Below the pieces are notes generated by a model. The model had not been told where the DNA came from, did no database searches, and saw only the letters and a list, made by a program, of their open reading frames with translations. 60,461 nt of DNA from DAISJI01 sp964559835 (GTDB lineage Bacteria; Acidobacteriota; Terriglobia; Terriglobales; Acidobacteriaceae). Both the position numbers and the translations under genes were made by a program. The stretch spans positions 1 through 60,461 of the forward strand of contig CAZLJE010000029.1 of assembly GCA_964559835.1 (NCBI GenBank). The letters are read 5' to 3'. Positions 6,618 through 15,343 of the stretch are shown piece by piece. Position 1 is the first letter of the stretch. Every line of letters starts with the position of its first letter.

Positions 6618-9600
6618 TCACCATACGAACTTCAATGCGAACTGGATCTGGCGCGATGTGGTTGACGTGCTGCTGATCGCTCCTGCCGTTCCAGAGATTC
6701 CCGACGGCGTGAACGTGATCAGATTCGGTGTGTTGAAATTGGCGCGGTTCAGCAGATTGAACATCTCAGCGCGGAACTGCACGCGCAAGCGCTCCCGAAC
6801 CGGCGTTTCCTTCAGCACCGAGAAATCCCACGTTGCCAGGCCGGGACCGATCAGGGTGTCTCGTCCCAGGTTGCCGTAGAATCCGCTGTTGGCCGCGCTC
6901 GCGCCAGGGGCGAGAAACGCGTTCGGGTTGAACCACTGGCTGGATTTGCCGAGGATGATCGGCCCGGTGAAATTCGGATTCACGAAAGGCCGCACTGGAT
7001 TCCGCGTGTCCCCATTGTTCGAAGGGTTGTAGCTGAGCTGGGGAGTGAACGGGAATCCGCTTTGCAGCGTCACGATGCTGTTCACCGACCATCCACTCAC
7101 CAATCGATTCCACCAGCCATCCAGTCCGTTTGCGAGTGCCTGCCCGTTTCCGAATGGCAGGGCGTACACCGCACTGATCACTGCTATGTGCCGGACGTCG
7201 TACGTAGCCAGGCCGTAGTCGGCGCGCAGATTGAAGGGATTGGAGACGAGTCCCGGCGCGTTACCGGCGGTCGTGCCATTGAGCGAATCGCCGTCGTCCA
7301 GCGCTTTCGACCAGGTGTAAACGCCACGCAAGGACAGGGCGTGGCTGAAGCGCCGGTTCACGTCCACTTGCAGCGCGTTGTAGTTGCTGTCTCCGCGTGA
7401 AAACCAGGTCCACGTGTTTGCCAGGGCAGGATTGGCCTTCGGCGTACTTGGTGCGACAAAAGGAATGTAGAAAGTTCCCGCGGGAATAGGCGCGTTCGCC
7501 AGCGCCCCGGGGAATGTGCTGGGATACGTCGCCGGACAAGGCGAAGCCGGACATACGACCGGGACGGGTTCGTTCGCGTCGAGGCCAATGATCTCGTGAT
7601 AGCCGTGATTGCCGACATATCCCACCGTCAGCGACGTGTTCGGTGACAACTCCTGCTGCACTCTGAAAGACCACGAGACCAGGGTCGGCATCTTCAGGTC
7701 TGGCTGAACTCCGCCCGCAACCAGCTTCGCAGTCGGGGGAACGGGAGCGGAAGGATCGATGGGAAGCGACGAGACTGGAAGTGAAGCGATGCTGTAGACC
7801 GGATTGAAGGGTGCGTTCTGATCTGCACGATATCCGAGCGCATCCTGCAGCTCGTTGTAGATCCCGAACGCGGCGCGCACGACGGTCTTGCTGTTGAACG
7901 GGCTCCAGGCCAATCCGATCCGTGGTTCCGGCAGGAACTTTGCGTTGTTGACGGTGAAAAGGGAGTTTCCCGTACGCGGTTGGGTCGAGATCACCCCGTT
8001 ATGGAACGTGTAGTTGGCGGCGCGGCCATGCGCTTCGTTCCATCCTGTCGAGGATTCGCCGCGGAAGCCGAGCGACAGAGTCAATGTCGGCGCCAACCGG
8101 ATGGCATCTTCCGCGTACCAGGCGCCGAACAAAGATCGCCAGTTCATCTCGGTCGGCGCCGGATCGTAGAGAAAGCTGGAAGTGATGCCTTGCAGAAACG
8201 TGGTCAAGCTCGTGAATGTCGCCTGCCCGTATTGGCTGAGCGCGATGGTCTCATTGGATTGGAACGGTTGCAGCCACGCACCGAACGTGAACTGGTGCCG
8301 GCCTCGGTTGAGCGTCAGCCGGTCTTCCAGCGTGTACAGGTTTCGCGCGATCCGCAGGTTGCTGCCGTTGTTGCTCCCTGCCAATCCGATCTGGGCCTGG
8401 GGATTGGACGCCGCACTGCCGCCGACCACCACCGCGCCGACAGGAAGTCCCTTCAGAAAACCAGGGACGTTGGCAGCCGGCGTCCCCGGAGTCGGCTCGC
8501 CGGTAAAGAAATATCCGGCCCGCGAGAACCCCACGCGCGCCACATTCACCGTTGACGCCGAGAACGTGTGCGTTTCCTCTACGCTGACTACCTGCTCGCG
8601 CAAGGTGAGGACATCCGAGCTGTAGGGGTCCAGCACCGTCGCCGTCTGATCTCCGCCGTCGTCGACCGTATATACCGCAGCTAAGGAATCTCGCGAGGAA
8701 AAGACATGGTCCAACCTCACAGTCCCGAAATCCTCGCGAATCGTTTGCAGCGGGCTGCTGAAGACCTGGGCGATGCCGTTGAAATCGGGAGCGCCTGCCG
8801 CAGGGACAGGCCACAGATCCAAGAGCGGCCGCACGTTGGGCACGGCGGCGGCGCGCGATGTTGCGTCGGGAACAAACGCCACCGAAGTCTGGTGCAGGCG
8901 CTGGCGCAATCCTTCGTAGTTACCGAACAGAAAGGTCTTGTCCACCCGGAGTGGACCGCCCAGCGCCGCGCCGAATTGATTGCGCTGGAAAGGCGGTGCG
9001 GAACCCTGGTCGAAATAGTTCGGCGCATCGAGAGCATTGTTCCGCAGAAACTCATACACGCTGCCGTGCAACTGGTTCGTTGCCGACTGGGTTGCGATGA
9101 TCACCTGTCCGCCGGGCCGCTTGCCATATTCCGCGCCGTAGGAATCGCGCAGCACGTTGAATTCGCGGACCGCGTCGACTCCCAGCAACTGCTGGCTCGA
9201 TCCTCCCGGCTGCATGTTGTTCTCGGCTGCCCCCGTGAACTCGACGCCGTTCAGCAGAAAGAGGTTTTGCTGCGGCCGATTTCCGGAGACCGCGAAGTTG
9301 TTCCCCGTCGTCGAATTAGAGACCCCGATCCCCCCGGTCTTCTCCCAAGTGAAATTGACAATGCCCGGATTCAGCGTGACGAGCAAGTCGAAGCTCCGTC
9401 CATTCAGCGGCAGATCTTTCACCTCTTTTTCGCTCACCAATCCGGAAATGTCCTGGGTTGTAACGCTCACGACCGGAGCGTCCCCCGCAACTTCGACCCG
9501 TTCGCTTATCTTTCCGACACGAAGAGCTAAATCGACGTTCGCCTCCTGGCCGACAACGAGACGAATTCCTTTTCGGATCCCTTGTTCAAAGCCATCCTTC

Positions 9601-9836
9601 CGGACTCGAAGCTCATACTGTCCCACCGGTAGTGCGAACAATCGGTACGCGCCCGTTTGGTCCGTACGCGCCTCTCGCGAAAGTCCCGTATCCAGGTTGA
9701 TCGCCGACACATTGGCCGCGGAAACCGCTGCTCCCGACGGGTCAGTGATTACGCCCGACAGCGTCGCCGATACCTGCGCCCAGGCGCACGAAGCCGAAAC
9801 GCAAAATACCAACACTGCCGCAAGCCCCTTGTACAT
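6618..9836 (-). CDS. TonB-dependent receptor, Oar-like, with carboxypeptidase regulatory domain
   Basis: Outer-membrane beta-barrel receptor of 1072 residues. A signal peptide (MYKGLAAVLVFCVSASCAWA) precedes a carboxypeptidase-regulatory-like domain (about 25-100: SGVITDPSGAAVSAANV, TDQTGAYRLFALPVGQYEL). A plug domain follows (KDLPLNGRSFDLLVTLNPG, NNFAVSGNRPQQNLFLLNGV, GAEYGKRPGGQVIIATQS), then a long barrel ending in the aromatic terminus FALKFVW. This architecture is greatly expanded in acidobacteria and is thought to take up oligosaccharides or peptides, but the substrate is unknown. The start at 9836 is chosen because it opens the signal peptide; an in-frame ATG five codons upstream is the alternative. 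It is divergent from the HTH-TOBE gene. Confidence 0.92.
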   Translation of the reverse strand: MYKGLAAVLVFCVSASCAWAQVSATLSGVITDPSGAAVSAANVSAINLDTGLSREARTDQTGAYRLFALPVGQYELRVRKDGFEQGIRKGIRLVVGQEANVDLALRVGKISERVEVAGDAPVVSVTTQDISGLVSEKEVKDLPLNGRSFDLLVTLNPGIVNFTWEKTGGIGVSNSTTGNNFAVSGNRPQQNLFLLNGVEFTGAAENNMQPGGSSQQLLGVDAVREFNVLRDSYGAEYGKRPGGQVIIATQSATNQLHGSVYEFLRNNALDAPNYFDQGSAPPFQRNQFGAALGGPLRVDKTFLFGNYEGLRQRLHQTSVAFVPDATSRAAAVPNVRPLLDLWPVPAAGAPDFNGIAQVFSSPLQTIREDFGTVRLDHVFSSRDSLAAVYTVDDGGDQTATVLDPYSSDVLTLREQVVSVEETHTFSASTVNVARVGFSRAGYFFTGEPTPGTPAANVPGFLKGLPVGAVVVGGSAASNPQAQIGLAGSNNGSNLRIARNLYTLEDRLTLNRGRHQFTFGAWLQPFQSNETIALSQYGQATFTSLTTFLQGITSSFLYDPAPTEMNWRSLFGAWYAEDAIRLAPTLTLSLGFRGESSTGWNEAHGRAANYTFHNGVISTQPRTGNSLFTVNNAKFLPEPRIGLAWSPFNSKTVVRAAFGIYNELQDALGYRADQNAPFNPVYSIASLPVSSLPIDPSAPVPPTAKLVAGGVQPDLKMPTLVSWSFRVQQELSPNTSLTVGYVGNHGYHEIIGLDANEPVPVVCPASPCPATYPSTFPGALANAPIPAGTFYIPFVAPSTPKANPALANTWTWFSRGDSNYNALQVDVNRRFSHALSLRGVYTWSKALDDGDSLNGTTAGNAPGLVSNPFNLRADYGLATYDVRHIAVISAVYALPFGNGQALANGLDGWWNRLVSGWSVNSIVTLQSGFPFTPQLSYNPSNNGDTRNPVRPFVNPNFTGPIILGKSSQWFNPNAFLAPGASAANSGFYGNLGRDTLIGPGLATWDFSVLKETPVRERLRVQFRAEMFNLLNRANFNTPNLITFTPSGISGTAGAISSTSTTSRQIQFALKFVW

Positions 9837-9955
9837 TTGTTGTCCCCACACCCGAACCGACAGAAGTGTATATGGACGACGATTCTGATGTCGAATACAG
9901 TGCGGTTATGTGCGGATGTACCAGATTGATTGCGGTAAGGTGTCGCCTGTCTTGA

Positions 9956-9984
9956 TTGACGGACCTGTGGCTTCGCCGTAGCAT
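9956..9984 (+). promoter_or_regulatory. Putative sigma-70 promoter of the HTH-TOBE gene
   Basis: TTGACG (9956-9961), a 17-nt spacer, then TAGCAT (9979-9984). The ATG follows 9 nt later, so the transcript would have almost no 5' leader. Confidence 0.5.
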
Positions 9985-9993
9985 TCCGTCCGA

Positions 9994-10437
9994 ATGGCCA
10001 ACAAGAGGGCGTCGCAACGAGTCAAGCAGGACCCTGAGCAATTGCTGAAGCTGCGCGAAGCGGCGTTGGAACTTCGCGTCAGTCTGCCAACCATCAAGCA
10101 GTGGATCTACAAACGGAAAATTCGCAGCGTCAAGACCGCGGGAGGACACCACCGCATACCGCAGAGCGAGGTTGATCGCCTTCTGTTTCGGACCAGGGGC
10201 AAGACCGCGCCTGAGCGGAATCTTGTCGTCCGGCGCGTGAGCGGACGAAATCAACTCGTTGGCCGCGTCGACAGCCTCCGCATCAGTGGACTGATGGCGG
10301 AGGTCGTGCTGTCCATCGGCGACCAGCAGATCACTGCCATCATCACTGCCAGCTCAGCCCGGGAGATGAACCTGAAGCCGGGTCAGACCGCCGCCGCTCT
10401 CATCAAATCGACCGAGGTGATGATTCTCCGCGTGTGA
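9994..10437 (+). CDS. HTH (MerR/excisionase-like) plus TOBE-domain regulator
   Basis: A 147-residue protein with two parts. Residues about 15-65 are a helix-turn-helix of the excisionase/MerR type (LREAALELRVSLPTIKQWIY, TAGGHHRIPQSEVDRLL). Residues about 80-146 are a TOBE/Mop fold (GRNQLVGRVDSLRISGLMAE, VLSIGDQQITAIITASSARE, LKPGQTAAALIKSTEVMI). Mop domains of this kind bind molybdate or tungstate, so oxyanion sensing is likely from family knowledge. No molybdate transporter or cofactor gene lies in the window. The gene is divergent from the Oar-like receptor with about 157 nt between them, so it could regulate that receptor (inference). Confidence 0.8.
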   Translation: MANKRASQRVKQDPEQLLKLREAALELRVSLPTIKQWIYKRKIRSVKTAGGHHRIPQSEVDRLLFRTRGKTAPERNLVVRRVSGRNQLVGRVDSLRISGLMAEVVLSIGDQQITAIITASSAREMNLKPGQTAAALIKSTEVMILRV

Positions 10438-10440
10438 CAC

Positions 10441-10487
10441 ACACCCACTGTCGGGTGGCCCAGCTAGCGGCCTTTGCCATGGTGGGG
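10441..10487. repeat. REP-like palindrome, GGGTGGCCCA type
   Basis: CACCCACTGTCGGGTGGCCC then AGCTAGCGGCCTTTGCCATGGTGGGG, directly after the HTH-TOBE stop codon. It has the same layout as the copy at 49737-49806. Confidence 0.7.
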
Positions 10488-10543
10488 CAAACCTTGGACC
10501 CTCGCCCCTTGTCCCTGTGCCTGTTGTAAACTCAAGGTTTGCA

Positions 10544-11239
10544 ATGGCGACCATCATCCAGGTAGAGAACGTCCGCAAGGTGTACCACGTCGGTAAGGTC
10601 GAGGTGCCGGCCGTGCAGAACGTCTCCTTCACTGTGGAGCAGGGCGAATTCCTCGCGGTCGTCGGCCCTTCAGGGAGCGGCAAGTCAACGCTGTTTTACA
10701 TGCTCGGTGGACTCACTCGCGCCGATACCGGGCGCGTGATCATCGACGGCGACGACTTCTCGAAGCTCTCCGACGCCGAGCGCACTCGCATGCGCAAACG
10801 CAAGATCGGCTTCGTCTTCCAGAAATTCAACCTGCTGCCGACCCTGACCGCGCTGGGCAACATCGAGATTGCGCAGGACATCGCCGCACGCAACGGCCAG
10901 AACCGCGAGTACCTCGGCCGCATCGTCAAGATGCTGGGCATCGACAAGCGGCTCGATCACCGGCCTTCGGAACTCAGCGGCGGTGAACAGCAGCGCGTGG
11001 CGCTGGCGCGCGCGTTGATCAACCAGCCTGCGATCATCCTGGCCGACGAGCCCACGGGCAACCTGGACACCAAGAACTCGGACATCGTTCTCGGCCTGCT
11101 GCGCCAGACGAATAAGGAGCTGGGCCAGACGGTCCTGATGATCACGCACAACCCCGAAGCCGCGCGCTTCGCCGACCGCCAGCTTCACATGCGCGACGGC
11201 GAGATCGTCGGCGAGGAACGCGCGCCGCAACGACCATGA
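10544..11239 (+). CDS. ABC transporter ATP-binding protein (MacB/LolD type)
   Basis: A 231-residue ATPase with Walker A GPSGSGKST at 41-49, Q-loop FVFQKFNLLPTLTALGNI, signature LSGGEQQRVALARAL, Walker B IILADEPTGNLD and the H-loop MITHN. The Q-loop sequence and the TGNLD after Walker B are typical of MacB/LolD-type export ATPases. No permease gene is adjacent. The stop codon overlaps the start of the tryptophan dioxygenase gene by 4 nt, so the two are translationally coupled. The ATG at 10544 starts the conserved domain at once; a longer frame upstream has no conserved sequence. Confidence 0.9.
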   Translation: MATIIQVENVRKVYHVGKVEVPAVQNVSFTVEQGEFLAVVGPSGSGKSTLFYMLGGLTRADTGRVIIDGDDFSKLSDAERTRMRKRKIGFVFQKFNLLPTLTALGNIEIAQDIAARNGQNREYLGRIVKMLGIDKRLDHRPSELSGGEQQRVALARALINQPAIILADEPTGNLDTKNSDIVLGLLRQTNKELGQTVLMITHNPEAARFADRQLHMRDGEIVGEERAPQRP

Positions 11240-11979
11240 GCGACCGCAACGAACAGACGAAACCGGTCCTTCCCGGCACCGCCGCCAGCGACTACGAGCG
11301 CTACCTGCGCACCGACGAACTGCTCGCGCTTCAGAAGAAGACAGAAGAACTGCTGCATCCGGATGAACTCACGTTCCAGGTCGTCCACCAGAGTTCCGAA
11401 TTGCTGATGAAGGGCGCGGCGTGGGAACTCACGCGCGCCCGGGACCATGTCGAAGCCGGTGAATACGATCGCGCCTCGCGCCTCATCCGTCGCGCGCTCA
11501 AGCTGCTCGAGCCGCCCGTTTCGCTGTTGCAGGTACTGGAGACGATCACGCCTTACGAGTACCACATCATCCGCGCCGGGCTGGGCCACGGCAGCGGCCT
11601 CGATTCCCCCGGGTTCGTCGCCTTGCTGCACATCGGTCCGCCGCTCGGCGAAGCATTCATGTCGCAACTGGAGAAGCGCGGCATCGGCGTGAACGACCTC
11701 TATCGCCTCCACTCCGAGTTCCTCTCGCTGCATGATCTCGCGGAAGAACTGCTGAATTTCGACGAGCGCATGCAGGCCTTCCGCTTCCATCACCTGAAGC
11801 TGGCGCAGCGCATCATCGGCGGCGACGTCGTGGGTACGATGGGCACGCCGGTCGAGATCCTGCAACAGCGCATGGAGCGCGGCGTCCTATACAAAGCGCT
11901 GTGGGAAGTCCGCAACGAGATCACGGCGAAGATGAACGCCTCCACGGAACAGGACAGCAAAGGACACGGAAGGTACTAA
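11236..11979 (+). CDS. kynA: Tryptophan 2,3-dioxygenase family protein
   Basis: Heme dioxygenase that opens the indole ring of L-tryptophan to N-formylkynurenine. Family features are SDYERYLRTDELLALQ, FQVVHQSSELLMK with the expected distal His51, TPYEYHIIRAGLGHGSGLDS (the family has R-x-x-L-x-x-x-SGFQS here), and RFHHLKLAQRIIGG containing the likely proximal heme ligand (His185 or His186). At 247 residues it is shorter than typical TDOs (about 270-290) and divergent at several conserved positions, such as ELL instead of ELW. No kynureninase or formamidase gene is adjacent. Overlap with the ABC ATPase is ATGA. Confidence 0.75.
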   Translation: MSDRNEQTKPVLPGTAASDYERYLRTDELLALQKKTEELLHPDELTFQVVHQSSELLMKGAAWELTRARDHVEAGEYDRASRLIRRALKLLEPPVSLLQVLETITPYEYHIIRAGLGHGSGLDSPGFVALLHIGPPLGEAFMSQLEKRGIGVNDLYRLHSEFLSLHDLAEELLNFDERMQAFRFHHLKLAQRIIGGDVVGTMGTPVEILQQRMERGVLYKALWEVRNEITAKMNASTEQDSKGHGRY

Positions 11980-11982
11980 CGT

Positions 11983-11998
11983 CTTACCTGGTGGTAAG
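11983..11998 (+). promoter_or_regulatory. Inverted repeat before vapB, candidate operator
   Basis: CTTACC-TGGT-GGTAAG, 6-bp arms, 10 nt before the vapB start. VapBC operons are usually autorepressed through palindromes at this place; the assignment is by position. Confidence 0.45.
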
Positions 11999-12007
11999 AT
12001 ATGTGCC

Positions 12008-12262
12008 ATGGGCGTATATAAATCAACGGTGAGTTCGAAAGGCCAGGTTGTCCTTCCTGCTGAGATGCGGAAGAGCCTCGGAATTAGCACCGGATCCGAA
12101 GTGTTCTTCGCGGTGGACGGCGACCGCGCCTACATTACGACCAGCCTCTACGATCAGATTCGCGCAGTACGAGGGTCTTTCGCACACGTGAAACCGTCGT
12201 TGACAGCTGAGTTGCGTCGCGAGCGCAGGAAAGAGCGCATCCGCGAGCACCGCGAACGGTGA
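12008..12262 (+). CDS. vapB: AbrB/MazE-type antitoxin (VapB)
   Basis: An 84-residue DNA-binding antitoxin. The SpoVT-AbrB swapped-hairpin domain occupies the first 45 residues (STVSSKGQVVLPAEMRKSLG, SEVFFAVDGDRAYITT). The basic, helical C-terminal part (SLTAELRRERRKERIREHRE) would bind the toxin. Its stop overlaps the toxin's GTG start (GTGA at 12259-12262), the normal coupling in vapBC operons. The 16-nt inverted repeat upstream is a candidate operator. Confidence 0.88.
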   Translation: MGVYKSTVSSKGQVVLPAEMRKSLGISTGSEVFFAVDGDRAYITTSLYDQIRAVRGSFAHVKPSLTAELRRERRKERIREHRER

Positions 12263-12672
12263 AAACATACGTTCTGGACACGAATGTATTGCTCACCTAC
12301 GTGCAGAATCGGACAGGCGCCGAGGCCGTAGACAAGATATTTTCGGATCGCACCCGCGGATCGGTGGCGCTCATGATGTCGGCGGTGAATTGGGGTGAGG
12401 CGTTCTACATACTGCGCCGTCATGCTGACTTGGAGCACGTAAAGCGATCGTTAGCGCCCCTGCGCGCTGCCATCGAAATTTTGTCTGTAAGTACGGAAGC
12501 GGCAGAAAACGCAGCCGAACTGAAATCGGTATTCAAGCTCGGCTACGCCGATGCGTTTGCCGCTGAGCTCGCGATCGACTCGAACGCAACGCTCGTCTCT
12601 TCCGACCCGGTTTTCAAGAAGCTGGGCAAGAACCTTGACCTGCGGCTGCTCCCATCGAAGATAAGTAATTAG
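12259..12672 (+). CDS. vapC: VapC-type PIN-domain ribonuclease toxin
   Basis: A 137-residue PIN-domain RNase, Mg-dependent, expected to cleave tRNA or rRNA when freed from VapB. Acidic residues are visible in YVLDTNVLL (Asp near residue 6), NWGEAFYIL and LGYADAFAAELA, plus VSSDPVFKKLG near the end. Start is GTG, overlapping the antitoxin stop. The stop codon overlaps the converging rhomboid gene by 4 nt (TTAG), so the two transcripts collide. Confidence 0.9.
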   Translation: MKTYVLDTNVLLTYVQNRTGAEAVDKIFSDRTRGSVALMMSAVNWGEAFYILRRHADLEHVKRSLAPLRAAIEILSVSTEAAENAAELKSVFKLGYADAFAAELAIDSNATLVSSDPVFKKLGKNLDLRLLPSKISN

Positions 12673-14111
12673 CGACGCTTCTGCTGCTGCCGTTGCATCT
12701 GCTGCGTGCGCTTGGTCCGCAGGGACACCGCTTGCACGTACGCCTGGTCGGCCTCTTTGCCCATTCCCTTCTGCTGGTACGCGTTCGACAGCCAGACCCA
12801 AGGCTCGGGATCGTCGGGGATGAGCTTCGTCACCTGCCGAAAGGCATTGATGGCGTTATCGTATTGCTTCAGGGACATGTAGCTGAGGCCGAGGTTGTAC
12901 CAGCCGATCGGTTGATTCGGCTTTAACGCCACCGCACGCTTGAATGACTCGACAGCTTCGGAAGTCCTGTTGAGGCGATTCAGCGCCACGCCGCGGTTGA
13001 CGTATGCGTCGTAATCGTTCGGATTGATCTGCGTCATGCGCGCCATGACATCGGACGCTTCCTGGAAGCGATTGGTCCGCAGGTACAGGATGGAGAGCTC
13101 CGCCAGCGGGACCTCGCTCTTCGGATCCAGTTCCGCCACCTTCTTCAGCGCAGCTTCCGCGTCGCTCGGCTGGTTGGAACGAATGTACGCGCCGGCGAGC
13201 AACATCCACGCGTTGGCGTATTTCGGGCGCGCGCGGACAACCTCGTTCATCTCTCGGATGGCGTTCCTGGTGTCGTTCTTCGCCAGCAACTCCTGCGCGT
13301 GGGCCAGTCTGACCATCGGCGCCTCGTACCAGCGAACGACAAAGATGGCGATCACGACCATGGCCCCGATCACCGGCATGGCCCAACGATGCACGTGCTG
13401 ATGCTGTTCGGGAGCGGCGCCGAAGTCGCGGCTGAGGATCGCGCCCATGATCAGGCCTGCTACCAACCCGCCAACGTGCGCACCGTTGTCGATGCCACCG
13501 CGCTGGAATCCGTAGGCCAGGTTAAATCCCGCGAACACGAGAAGGCTGATGAGGCTGGCGCGCAATGCCTTGGGCGGCGCGGGGATGCGGCCGAAGTAGA
13601 GCGTCGTGATGAGCGCGCCCGCGATGCCGAAGATCGCGCCCGACGCGCCTGCGCTCACCGTCGCAGGATTATAGGCAACGCTCACCAGGCTTCCCGTCAG
13701 TCCGGACAGGATGTACACGCCAAGGAACGTCCGGGAGCCGTACAGGTTTTCGGCCATGAAGCCCAGGTCCCACAAGCACCACTCGTTGATGAGCAGGTGA
13801 ACCAGGCCGATGTGGACGAACATCGCAGTGAACATCCGCCACCACTGCGGGCCAAGCGAGAGTGGGCCGAAGTTTCCGCCGAAACGAAGGACATCGGCGG
13901 ACGTCGGCTTGAGCAGCGGCGTTCCCTTTGCCAGCATGATGAGGAACACGGCGGCATTGATGGCAACAAGGGCGATGGTCGCCGGCGCGGACAGGTCGCG
14001 TGCTGTGGACGTGACAACGAGAGGAGCGGCAGCCGGCGCCGCGCTGAGGCAGGCCTCACAGAGTGGGCCTGCGCCCGAGTGCTCGCGCCCACACTGCTCG
14101 CACGTTTTCAT
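12669..14111 (-). CDS. Zinc-ribbon / rhomboid protease / TPR fusion
   Basis: A 480-residue membrane protein in three parts. Residues 1-22 form a Cys motif (CEQCGREHSGAGPLCEAC). Residues about 40-260 are a rhomboid intramembrane serine protease with MFTAMFVHIGLVHLLINEWC, catalytic GASG (Ser157) and the helix with NGAHVGGLVAG (His212). Residues about 280-465 are tetratricopeptide repeats (AYVNRGVALNRLNRTSEAVE, GWYNLGLSYMSLKQYDNAIN). Both catalytic residues are present, so activity is likely. The TPRs would face the cytoplasm or periplasm after the last helix. The start at 14111 overlaps the upstream stress-protein stop (ATGA). Confidence 0.9.
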   Translation of the reverse strand: MKTCEQCGREHSGAGPLCEACLSAAPAAAPLVVTSTARDLSAPATIALVAINAAVFLIMLAKGTPLLKPTSADVLRFGGNFGPLSLGPQWWRMFTAMFVHIGLVHLLINEWCLWDLGFMAENLYGSRTFLGVYILSGLTGSLVSVAYNPATVSAGASGAIFGIAGALITTLYFGRIPAPPKALRASLISLLVFAGFNLAYGFQRGGIDNGAHVGGLVAGLIMGAILSRDFGAAPEQHQHVHRWAMPVIGAMVVIAIFVVRWYEAPMVRLAHAQELLAKNDTRNAIREMNEVVRARPKYANAWMLLAGAYIRSNQPSDAEAALKKVAELDPKSEVPLAELSILYLRTNRFQEASDVMARMTQINPNDYDAYVNRGVALNRLNRTSEAVESFKRAVALKPNQPIGWYNLGLSYMSLKQYDNAINAFRQVTKLIPDDPEPWVWLSNAYQQKGMGKEADQAYVQAVSLRTKRTQQMQRQQQKRR

Positions 14112-14998
14112 TGCGCCTCGGATGTATCTGGGGAACGAACGGTCAGCACCGGACACGCGGCCTCGCTGACAACCGCATACGCCGTCGCCCACCTCAGGCG
14201 GCGCGCGAATCCCACCGGCTGTCGAACGCCCATGACGATGGCACCCGGTCGCTGTTCCGATGCGACCGCAAGGATGCGTTCTGCGCCGTCGCCGAATTCC
14301 ACGATGCAATGTGGCGGCTGCTCCAGATCGGCATCAGGCGGAACCAGAGAGCGCAATCGCGCAAGGGCCTCTGCGCGGATCTTCTCCCGCTCCTCCGCCG
14401 AATCCGGAGCGTTCGTCACCACGTGAAGGAGGATGAGTTCCGCGCCCTGGCGTTGCGCGAGCGACAGTGCTAATCCACCGGCGGCCAACGAATGCGCACT
14501 GAACCCGGTGCAGAAAAGTAGCTTCTGTATGCCTTTGGCGGCTGGTGCGGGCGCGTTGGGCCCGACCATCAGAACGGGACAAGTGGCCTGCCGGAAGATC
14601 TCCTCGGCGATGGACCCGAGGAGCAACTTGCCGATGCGGCTGCGTGCATGCGTGCCGATCACAAGGAGATCGACATGCAGCATCTCGATCTTGTGCGCGA
14701 GCACCGGCCAGACTTCACCCTGCTCGACCATGACCTGGTGAGCAACTCCTTGCAGTTGGCCGGCGATCAGGAGATCGGTCATGTGGCGTTGGGCTTCGCG
14801 CCAGGCGTCGTCGAGGGTACTGCGGTTCTCCCCGCCAAACAGGTCCGGGCGCACCACGTGCACCAGAAAGATCTTGGCGTTGTAACGACGGGCAATGGCG
14901 AGACTGTAGTGCAGCGCCGACTCGGTGATCGGGTCAAAGTCCGTAGCCAGCAGGATGTTGCGAATTGCGATCGGGCTCGGAGCTGGTAACGTACTCAT
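14108..14998 (-). CDS. Tandem universal stress protein (UspA family)
   Basis: About 296 residues with two Usp domains. Domain one begins IRNILLATDFDPITESALHY and has the nucleotide-binding type ending VIGTHARSRIGKLLLGSIAE. Domain two (from KLLFCTGFSAHSLAAGGLAL) is more divergent and ends AIVMGVRQPVGFARRLR. Usp proteins bind ATP or form dimers during stress; a tandem form resembles an internal dimer. The start at MSTLPAP (14998) is chosen by domain position. An in-frame ATG 18 codons upstream is possible, and neither has a convincing Shine-Dalgarno. It is coupled to the rhomboid gene by a 4-nt overlap. Confidence 0.85.
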   Translation of the reverse strand: MSTLPAPSPIAIRNILLATDFDPITESALHYSLAIARRYNAKIFLVHVVRPDLFGGENRSTLDDAWREAQRHMTDLLIAGQLQGVAHQVMVEQGEVWPVLAHKIEMLHVDLLVIGTHARSRIGKLLLGSIAEEIFRQATCPVLMVGPNAPAPAAKGIQKLLFCTGFSAHSLAAGGLALSLAQRQGAELILLHVVTNAPDSAEEREKIRAEALARLRSLVPPDADLEQPPHCIVEFGDGAERILAVASEQRPGAIVMGVRQPVGFARRLRWATAYAVVSEAACPVLTVRSPDTSEAQ

Positions 14999-15343
14999 AG
15001 TCTGCGCGCCAATGGGTTGGCAGCATGCCAACATAGCACTCCGTATCGTCAAGACTCAACTGCGGGATGAATGAAGAACCTTGCTGGCCCGGCAAGTTTT
15101 TCCCGCAGACGGTCAAATTTTTGCCATCATGCGCCCACTTTCAACTCCGTCCGGCCCCCGGTTCCGAACTCCGTTTTAGAGCGAGCACCGAATGCACAAT
15201 GCAGCGACAGTGCGTGAGAGCGAAACCAGGGTCCGCTCCGCGGGGGCGCGGAGTCCACACTCTTGCAAAACTGCGACAACTACCGTAACGTGCTGCGGAC
15301 TCTATCCGGCGTAGTGGCGGGGTCAGAGCCGGCGGGAGGAACC
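14999..15343. other. Intergenic gap, divergent promoters expected
   Basis: About 345 nt between the divergent stress-protein and STAS genes. I see no gene. It contains a GC hairpin at 15236-15253 (CTCCGCG / CGCGGAG) and no recognisable riboswitch. Confidence 0.5.

Noticed and set aside
8706..9530. A 274-codon open frame opposite the TonB receptor
   Set aside because: No motif; lies entirely in the antisense of a conserved receptor.
13299..14426. A 375-codon open frame opposite the rhomboid and stress-protein genes
   Set aside because: The composition is typical of the antisense of a GC-rich gene, and both opposite genes have clear family motifs.
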